Below, one piece after another: positions 19,007 to 24,919 of a DNA stretch of 24,919 nt. The stretch's first letter is position 1. Every line of letters begins with the position of its first letter. The notes under the pieces are model-generated. The model saw nothing but the letters and a program-made list of their open reading frames with translations, did not search any database and had not been told where the DNA came from. Origin of the DNA: Sphaeroforma arctica JP610 (Eukaryota > Opisthokonta > Ichthyosporea > Ichthyophonida); NCBI RefSeq assembly GCF_001186125.1, contig NW_014040238.1:40615-65533 (forward strand), read 5' to 3'. The position numbers were made by a program, and so were the translations under genes.

Positions 19007-19342
19007 GCACTTATTACTGTTGATCACAAGCAATCCACCACATCCGACAAGATGCTCATCGATGGTGGTGCTACTCTTAATTACCTCAATACTACAGCAC
19101 TTCATTTATTAATACGCATCGAACGAGGATCTTTACCGTTAATTCTTGCCGACGACTCTAAAAGAACCATCAGCGTCCGAGACATTCTACCTGGACTAGG
19201 TCTTACATATCTGGACCCACTCTTAAAGCAGCCTCTCGTCTCCCAGAATTGTCTCCAAGATCACGGCTTCAAATTGAAGTTTCATTCTTCTCGTCCAGTA
19301 TGTCAACTCTCTTACCGCTCTACCTCCATTGGTATTCCTTAA
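19000..19342 (+). pseudogene. Copia-type aspartic protease fragment
   Basis: The frame that becomes open from about 18998 reads FVALITVDHKQ, then SDKMLIDGGATLNYL, then ADDSKRTISV and LLKQPLVSQNCLQDHGFKL. This is the layout of copia proteases: Asp-(Ser/Thr)-Gly-Ala active site, Ala-Asp-(Asp/Gly)-Ser segment, and a final Leu-(Leu/Ile)-Ser-x-x-x-Leu-x-x-x-Gly-(Phe/Tyr) block. The active site reads Asp-Gly-Gly, not Asp-(Ser/Thr)-Gly, which would be unusual in an active enzyme and suggests decay. The frame stops at 19342. Confidence 0.7.
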
Positions 19343-19982
19343 CAACGTGGTGGATACCACGTTTCCTACGACACCCTGCGAACACTTCGCTCACACTTTG
19401 TCAAGCATACACTTCGGCTTTACAATTCCGGCCCAAGCTCGTTCCAACCACAATCCACCGGCAGCTTCGACTCCCTTGCTACCCGCGCCCCCAACTCAGT
19501 CCTTGACCGCATCTCTTCCTGTCACTCAGGCCCCGGATGCTACTAGTACGTCAACGGCACACCTACCTCCCGTCACTGCCACTCATGTCACGGGACATAT
19601 TCTCCCTATTCCTTCCGTTACCTCATCTTCACGATTACCCCCTCCTAGCACACAAACCTATGACCAATACCATAGGAACAGTGGTCATCGTAGCAAAGAA
19701 ACCACCGTTCGGATGGCAGCCAAAGATAATGTAACCCTCACTCATCCACCACCAATAGGTGTCAATTGTGAGGCCTGGATGCTCAATCATACTGATTGGC
19801 AGCAGGCTATGCCTTTCCTTGAATATGCCCCCACCATCGATGTTTGTGCGCCCGCCATCAACGCCCAGGTTCATCGCTTTGCAGGACCGGAGGGGGGCTG
19901 GTCAGCTGCTATTCCAAAGTCGATTACGTCAACGAGAAAGCATATGATAATCTCCGCTGGACTGATATTCATGATCTCCTAA
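19329..19982 (+). pseudogene. Copia-type linker and pre-integrase zinc-like region
   Basis: The 217-codon open frame is mostly Pro/Ser/Thr-rich, then contains YDQYHRNSGHRSKETTVRMA followed 16 residues later by NCEAW. Copia pre-integrase domains have a His-x3-5-Gly-His-x-(Ser)-x-x-Thr-Leu segment and a downstream Cys pair, so a decayed HHCC finger is plausible. The rest (about 19800-19982) does not match known copia regions; it may be foreign or too decayed. Confidence 0.45.
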
Positions 19983-20169
19983 AATTCAACGTCCGCCTGG
20001 AAACCACTCTAGCTATTAGCGTCCCGCTCCGACCATGCGCCCTTTAGTGGCCACTATTTATTTCGCGCATTCAGCGCAAAGTCTACAATATTCTTAACAC
20101 CGCTACTACGTTCCTTCGCCATAGAAAGAAGGCAGTAGGCAAGCCGTCATGGATTTATACGTTAGTTGC

Positions 20170-20292
20170 CCTCGTTTGTCCCCTCCGATCCGCTGTTGCC
20201 CCATGTTCTAGCCTCCAGACCGCCATTACAAACGCCAGGGCTCATCCAGAATTCGCCAAACACTGTCCGATATGCCAAAGAAGGCAAGATGA
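20170..20292 (+). pseudogene. Integrase zinc-finger remnant (His-Cys-x2-Cys)
   Basis: In a frame two bases off the following open frame, the sequence reads AHPEFAKHCPICQRRQDE and then stops at about 20289. Cys-x-x-Cys-Gln-(Arg/Lys)-x-Lys/Gln just before the integrase core is the classic end of the retroviral-type HHCC finger. A frameshift near 20285 separates it from the core. Confidence 0.55.
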
Positions 20293-20540
20293 AGAGTAAG
20301 CCTGTCCGACATGTTATTTCTGACACCGTTTATGGCCCCGCGGAGCAATTCCACGTTGACCTGCAAGGACCTATGCCCAAATTCCGTTACGGTAACCGTT
20401 ATCTTATGAACATGATTGACGATGGCACTCGCTATGGTCTCCACTCGGGAATGAACAACAATGCAGATGTTACGCGTAAACTTCTCGCTTTATTGGTCCA
20501 GGTTCCAGCCCACTACAAAATGCATACAATGGTGGCAGAC
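20288..20540 (+). pseudogene. Copia-type integrase core, truncated
   Basis: The open frame from about 20166 contains AEQFHVDLQGPMPKFRYGNR and LMNMIDDGTRYGLHSGM. In copia integrases the first catalytic Asp lies in (His/Trp)-x-Asp-x-x-Gly-Pro, and the second in Asp-Asp-x-(Ser/Thr)-Arg-(Tyr/Phe). Both are present at the right spacing. The expected third motif (the Glu region, about 35 residues after the second Asp) is absent: coding similarity ends near 20540 at a tandem hairpin repeat. No copia reverse transcriptase or RNase H follows. Confidence 0.7.
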
Positions 20541-20592
20541 AAACGTACTCTTAAGCAGTACGTAAATTATAAACGTACTCTTAATAGTACGA
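20541..20592. repeat. Two tandem hairpin-forming repeats, period 30
   Basis: AAACGTACTCTTAAGCAGTACG (first copy, 20541-20562) and its near-copy at 20571-20591. Each folds into a stem of CGTACT with AGTACG and a loop of 6-7 bases. The array marks the exact place where integrase similarity ends. Confidence 0.75.
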
Positions 20593-20608
20593 GGAACTTA
20601 AGTTTCCT
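20592..20608. repeat. Palindrome with core AACTTAAGTT
   Basis: AGGAACTTAAGTTTCCT is a near-perfect inverted repeat around a perfect 10-base core, with one extra T on the right arm. It lies directly after the hairpin repeats. Confidence 0.7.
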
Positions 20609-20721
20609 AAAATGGGTTTTAACGGTTTTTATTAATTAAATACCTTTTCCATTTTACATATCAGATATTTGGACAAGGCCATTATAAGGCCAGATTAAAA
20701 TGCCAAAGATATGATTTGGAC

Positions 20722-20741
20722 TAGTTCTATTAATAGAACTA
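20722..20741. repeat. Perfect 20-base palindrome
   Basis: TAGTTCTATTAATAGAACTA equals its own reverse complement over all 20 bases. It lies in the non-coding region between the two retroelements, so it may belong to the LTR of the second element or to a separate small transposon. Confidence 0.85.
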
Positions 20742-21088
20742 TATTGACTTCCAAATCTATTTATATCTGAATACTTCGGTAGCGAGATGGCACAACCGAA
20801 TATAGGTTTCTAGGGACTAGTTAGCGTTACCTAGTTTAACCTCCATTCAGCCAACCAGATGTGCCAGTCTGATGAAGGCTAAGTCGGTAATTCTTGATAA
20901 GTGGCAAGTTATTGGTTAATGCACTAACTATGGACATCAAGAGGTTTTTTCTTTTTTTTCTTCTTTTTTTCTAAAGGTAGGATTTTATGAGTCTCTCGGA
21001 TTCGCCCCAACGAAACATACCATAGTTTCTAATAGAGCGACAACGAAACACTAAATAAAATCCCTTCGGCGAAAACTGTACTGAGAGG

Positions 21089-21099
21089 ATTATATATAG
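21089..21099 (+). promoter_or_regulatory. Candidate TATA box of the Ty3-type element
   Basis: GATTATATATAGG lies about 300 bases before the first gag ATG (21399), in a position expected of an LTR promoter. A start site about 30 bases downstream (near 21125) would be inferred; no initiator is defined. Confidence 0.4.
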
Positions 21100-21398
21100 G
21101 CAATGTCTCAGCCTCACAATCCCTCAGAGTATTGCTGTTTTCACGAGCCATACCTAACTTTACCAAAAGACTCATTTCGGTTATTTACTTCGAATTCCAT
21201 GATACTTAGACTTAACCTAAGCGTTTACTTACTCTAAGGCGTTAATATCGCCTTGATAGACCGAATCTTACACATATTTAAGTTAGCAAAGGTATTAATT
21301 ACTTAGACTACTTAAACGTAAAGGTAGATAACTACCACAAAAAATTTCTTGTATAAGCGAGTCGTTAAGAGACCAGCTAGCAGTCATAAGTTAAGATT

Positions 21399-22448
21399 AT
21401 GACCAAGAAAGACAATACTCCTTCTAAGAAGCCTAGAGCTGAAAAGAAGAGGCTGGAGAGAGACGCCGCTGCTGCTGCCGCATTTAACGCGACCACAGAA
21501 GAGGAAAATTAATCCGGAACCGAAATCATTGCTACTGGTATCAATAACCAGGACAATACAACAGATAAGGGTGAAGACACTCCATTAAGAGAGAAGTCCT
21601 CTGAAGAAAGAGCCCGCGGGCCAACTATTACGTCCGCTTCGAAGCTTACGTTTACGAAGCCAAGAAGCGACGCAAAAGGATCGGTTAAGACGATTCATAC
21701 TAATCCTGATGAGAACACTCAGAAGGATCTAACTCCAATTACGGAGAAAGGAGGTAACCCTCTTAAGGGAGAGGATGAGAAGGAAAGCTCAGAGAGAATC
21801 AAACCAGCCATCGCACATAAGTAAGTTGATCGATGAGAACACTGAACATACGAATCAGTTAACTGCTCTTAAGAAGCGAATGACAATTGAGCAGGTAGAG
21901 AAGATGTATGAGTCAGGTGAGAAAGCAAAACGCTTACGCGAACATATTTCTCCCGGTACTACTCAAGCTCTTGAAAATTGGACCGCCCGTCAACTGGAAA
22001 AGCCAGTCACGGACGAGCCCAAACTATCAGGTTTTCTGATAGCCTTCGCGGATTTAAACCCCGAAGAGCAGACACTATTCACGCCAGGAGTATCCCCTGG
22101 ACACGAGTATCCTATTCTCGAAGATATTATAAATCCCGAGACAAGAGAGAAGACTCAGCAGGAGCTTCCCCATTTGGAAAAGGCCCCACGCCATGTACCA
22201 AAGTCTACGGGATATATTCTCCCTATGCATCAAGACCCACAGGTGATTATACCACCTGAGCTTCACATTAACGAGAAGCGTAAATCTTCTACTATGAACT
22301 TTGGGGCACATTCTCGAGGCACTAAAGCTGCCCGTAGGCACGCCAACGACATCGAGTTTAATCGAGTCGATCGGTACGCTATTCATCAGTCTGCCGAAGA
22401 TTTCCAATCTGAAGAGGTAACTGCGCCGTCGATGATTATACTCCGCAG
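21399..22448 (+). pseudogene. Ty3/gypsy-type gag, N-terminal part (broken)
   Basis: The reading starts at ATG 21399 with a Lys-rich segment (MTKKDNTPSKKPRAEKKRL) and a short Ala run, hits TAA at 21510, then stays open in the same frame for about 100 codons. Similarity of composition then passes to the +1 frame before 21830 (open 21775-22458: TEHTNQLTALKKRMTIEQVE, a helical charged region) and again shifts near 22410-22430 into the frame of the next feature. So one stop and two frameshifts interrupt a charged, mostly disordered N-terminal gag region. No motif identifies it alone; position before the capsid-like and protease pieces does. Confidence 0.55.
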
Positions 22449-23510
22449 ATGGAGATAGCGCATGACTTACACAACGCTAGCGACCTCACCTACTACGCTA
22501 ATCTAATCGCTATTAAGCAAAAGCGGATAGACCAACTACTGCAGGCTCAACGTGGGCAAGACCCCCGCGATAACCAGAAGTACAAGGGGCTGATCAGTCG
22601 ACTTAAGTCGAACTGGGACGCCAACAACAATAAAGACGAGTTCATAAATAACCATGATCTCGATACCCTGACACGCACCTTAAATGCGTTCGCGGTAATG
22701 TTGGAGACAAATGATATCGCTCCGCAACAGTGGATAGCTGCGTTAATGCCGTCATTTGACCCTGAGGGTACAAGTTATATAACCCTACAGAGACATCTCC
22801 ACGAACTAGACCAGGGTCAAAACTGGCCAGCAGTGTGTTGGTCAGTAACATCCTTGTTAAGTAAGGATATGCGCACTCCAGGGTTGAGCTCGATTTTAGC
22901 CGAGCCAGCACCAAACACTACCGTACAGAGCTATATATTGAAGCTCGATGCTGATTTGCAATGTCCCGATATTAAGAAGGACAAGATACAGCGATGGTAC
23001 GAGTTCCTGGCTATGCATGTGTTCTGTAAGAACATAAGCAATAATGACCGAGAAAGTTTGTATGCTGAACTTAGACGTAAGTACGAAAACGAACCTCGAG
23101 ATTTAGGTCATAAAACAAAGTTTTATCTGACCCGCCTTGAATGGGACAAGTTCTATCAAACTGAGTCCACTTTGTATTCTTCCTGTCGAGTAACCTCGCA
23201 GGCGAAGGCGGTTGTTAAGATACCACGGGAGCAGAACGATCAAGGGTACGTATCCAGGCAGACCTCAAACGAGAGACCCCAACATACACGTCCACGTGAA
23301 TCCACTCAATTTACACGCCCTGTTAAGAAGGTGCGTGCGGAGCACAAGGAACCTGCATACAAGCAAGTCAAGAAATGTGCTGATGAGAAATGTGGTAATG
23401 ACATGTACCAGTTAACCCCTAACGGTTACTGGAACGGAAAGCATGCCCATTCTTGTAAACACTATCTTCAAAATGCGATAAATGTGAGAAGACAATGCCT
23501 ATCACGCTAA
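22449..23510 (+). pseudogene. Ty3/gypsy-type gag, capsid-like and Cys/His-rich C-terminal part
   Basis: The longest open frame in the window (353 codons). It is helix-rich, with Trp and Phe spaced as in retrotransposon capsid domains (DIAPQQWIAALMPSFDPEG, KDKIQRWYEFLAMHVF, FYLTRLEWDKFYQTES), then basic linker, then a Cys/His-rich end: KKCADEKCGNDM, later KHAHSCKHY and a final Cys. The spacing is not the canonical Cys-x2-Cys-x4-His-x4-Cys knuckle. Its position directly before a retropepsin and a reverse transcriptase in the same orientation supports Gag. The upstream start is arbitrary because of the frameshift. It ends at TAA 23508. Confidence 0.6.
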
Positions 23511-23565
23511 ATCGTGTAACGTCAGACCCGACATTAAGTTGGACTGACGGTACTACCGGGTACAA

Positions 23566-23805
23566 TTGTTATACAGACAGAACAACGACTCTTTAGATGA
23601 GCGTGTAATAATCCCTGTATATTGCAATGGAAATAAAATCCTTGCGTTGATTGATCCTGGTTCAGAAATTTCATGTATATCCGACCGCTTTGCATTAATG
23701 AAAGACATTGAAAGGCGCACTCAAACTACTCACCTAATCTTAGCGACCGCTTTGCATTTAAAATCTCCCTGGCCGATGATAGAAATATCACTACCCAAGC
23801 TGTGA
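23566..23805 (+). pseudogene. Ty3/gypsy-type retropepsin, N-terminal part
   Basis: The 80-codon frame contains VYCNGNKILALIDPGSEISC. Retropepsins have a hydrophobic-hydrophobic-(Asp)-(Thr/Ser)-Gly-(Ala/Ser) active site; here it is Asp-Pro-Gly-Ser, a variant middle residue. The later ATALHLKSPWPMIEISLP fits the flap and following strand. The frame is lost near 23795, and the end of the protease continues in the next frame. Confidence 0.65.
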
Positions 23806-24230
23806 TAGTTAAGATGTCACAGAAGTACGACTTAATAGTCGGGATGAGTGACTTACTCACTCTAGGTATAGCCGTAACTGGTTTACCAAATAACATAGAT
23901 CTATTAAAGGATCAATCAGACGATAACTGTCTGAAACCATAGATGCCCCCGTCAGACACAGTAAAGGCATTAATACCTGACTTTGCGGACAAAATCATGG
24001 ATATGATTCTAGTAAATTAGAAGATAAAGATCACAGATTGGGCAAAATTCCGTTTTAACGACGGATATGTCAGCCTTGACTTAACTAAGGTAGACTTTAC
24101 TAAGCTCAAATGCCCTTCAAGGAACTATGTTTTTTGGAGACACGAAGCTGTAGTTAAAGAACAAGTTGAGAAACGGTTATCCGATGCGGTAATCGAAATC
24201 AATTACCAACAAACGCCAGTTAACTTAGCA
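23799..24230 (+). pseudogene. Protease end and start of reverse transcriptase, with stops
   Basis: In frame from 23799 the sequence reads QKYDLIVGMSDLLTLGIAVT, the typical Ile/Leu-Gly-Met-x-x-Leu end of a Ty3/gypsy protease. TAG stops lie at 23940 and 24018. Past them the same frame gives the pre-RT connection (VKEQVEKRLSDAVIEI... ...TPVNLALLAVDQHN), where gypsy polymerases have Leu-x-x-Gly-x-Ile and then a conserved Leu-Leu-Val-x-Lys strand. Retention of one frame over the stops indicates substitution decay. Confidence 0.65.
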
Positions 24231-24794
24231 TTGTTGGCAGTTGATCAACACAACTCTGACGGATCATTTAAGAAAGTCGGAGTATGTCTAGATATGAGTC
24301 CAATATATAAGTTATTGCCGACTCATAGTTTCCATCTCCCTCGTATAAACGAGTTACTGAGACGAATGGAAGGTGCTACGGTGTTTACATCCATAGACCT
24401 AACACAGGGGTATCATCAAATGCAAATTTGTGAACCCCATCGAAAGTACTTTAGTTTTACCTGAAAAGGTAAACAATACAGGGACAGAGGTGCACCTTTC
24501 GGGTTGCACTCCTTACCAGCATTCTTCCAATAAGTAATAGTGGAAATGTTTGCAGACATGCCTAACGTGCAAGTCTATATAGATGACCTAGTCATCTTTA
24601 CTAAGACTAAGGGCGAACATGCCGCAGTAGTCAGGCGAGTCCTTCAGAGACTCAACGAACAAAACTTCAAGATTAACGAGAAGAAATGTCACTTCGCCAT
24701 GAACGAAATACAGCTTTTAGGTTACCGTATATCTGGGGAAGGTATTAAAATTGACCCCGGTAAGGTGGAACACCTGTTAGATTGGAATAAATAA
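24231..24794 (+). pseudogene. Ty3/gypsy-type reverse transcriptase, palm region (interrupted)
   Basis: Reverse transcriptase boxes appear in order: VCLDMSPIYKLLPTHSFHLP, the box around VFTSIDLTQGYHQMQI with the first catalytic Asp, then an APFGL box, then VQVYIDDLVIF with the YIDD catalytic pair at about 24576-24587, and later LGYRISGEGIKIDP. The Leu-Gly-(Tyr/His)-x-Ile-(Ser)-x-x-Gly-(Ile) block is diagnostic of the Ty3/gypsy group. In-frame stops: TGA at 24462 and TAA at 24531. The frame ends at TAA 24792, produced by the junction of the duplication that follows. RNase H and integrase are not in the window. Confidence 0.8.
24529..24650. repeat. Duplicated segment around the RT YIDD motif, copy 1
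   Basis: The segment starting at AATAAGTAATAGTGGAAATG is repeated 257 bases downstream. It spans the YIDD motif and the next 20 or so codons of the reverse transcriptase. Confidence 0.85.
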
Positions 24795-24919
24795 TAGTGG
24801 AAATGTTTGCAGACATGCCTAACGTGCAAGTCTATATAGATAACATAGTCATCTTTACTAAGACTAAGGGCGAACATACCGCATTAGTCAGGCGAGTCCT
24901 TTCAGAGGTGGGACCTCTA
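24786..24919. repeat. Duplicated segment around the RT catalytic motif, copy 2 (decayed, to window edge)
   Basis: Near-identical copy of 24529-24650 up to about 24907 with one inserted T and several substitutions. The catalytic pair reads Tyr-Ile-Asp-Asn: GAT GAC has become GAT AAC at about 24839-24844. After 24907 the sequence (gtgggacctcta) differs from the reverse transcriptase. Copy 2 interrupts the original polymerase frame. Confidence 0.85.

Larger units (their letters stand above)
20609..21398 (+). other. Probable 5' LTR / leader region of the Ty3-type element
   Basis: This 790-base AT-rich stretch separates truncated copia integrase from the start of the Ty3-type gag. It holds a pyrimidine tract (gtttttt through tttttttct at 20943-20973), a TATA box (21090-21098) and no open frame of note. 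Defined LTR ends (TG...CA), a primer-binding site and the matching 3' LTR could not be found; the 3' side lies outside the window. Confidence 0.45.

Noticed and set aside
21399-24794. In-frame TAA, TAG and TGA codons in the Ty3-type element as a sign of a reassigned genetic code
   Set aside because: All three stop codons occur, together with frameshifts and a duplication, while the host gene ends normally at TAG and has no internal stops. Ordinary decay explains this.

Overview
The window is eukaryotic nuclear DNA. It holds one intron-rich gene on the + strand (602-7435, 5' end outside the window), about 11 kb of AT-rich DNA with no recognisable gene, and two broken LTR retrotransposons (18822 to the right edge). 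The gene's introns are about 210-920 bases, begin with GT and end with AG, and are full of microsatellites, minisatellites and degenerate telomere-like repeats. The gene combines ubiquitin-interacting and EH-domain-binding (NPF) motifs. A unicellular relative of animals, for example an ichthyosporean, would fit, but this is only inference: no rRNA or marker gene is present.

Region 1 (1-7500). Eleven coding exons join in one frame and give 601 visible residues. In order they encode a ubiquitin-interacting motif (UIM), an Asn-Pro-Phe (NPF) motif, a globular region that looks like an OTU-type cysteine protease (Cys in Gly-Asp-Cys, His in Gly-His-Phe-Asp-Leu-Leu), a low-complexity Ser/Pro/Gln linker with an Asp-Asp-Leu-Trp motif, a Gly/Met/Gln-rich tail, and a last exon ending in NPF plus one Tyr. 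This is the tail architecture of an epsin-like endocytic adaptor with a probable deubiquitinase domain in the middle, which I do not recognise as a described arrangement. One intron holds an additional, phase-0, 111-base exon-like sequence that is about half identical in protein to the start of the following exon. It is an old exon duplication that is still open and still flanked by AG and GT.

Region 2 (7500-18800). No gene could be supported. The stretch contains a tandem 515-bp duplication (10541-11570), two older diverged repeat families (about 12400-13240 and 15466-16090), a shorter duplication (8115-8398), and two minus-strand fragments that weakly resemble retrotransposon protease (9242-9505) and reverse transcriptase (17873-18160).

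Region 3 (18800-24919). First comes a decayed Ty1/copia-type element: a gag N-terminus fused by deletion to the protease, a pre-integrase zinc region, and an integrase core cut off at 20540. A cluster of palindromes follows (20541-20741), then an LTR-like or leader region with a TATA box. Last is a Ty3/gypsy-type element with gag, retropepsin and reverse transcriptase. This second element is broken by stops and frameshifts, and by a tandem duplication around the YIDD catalytic motif that runs to the right edge.
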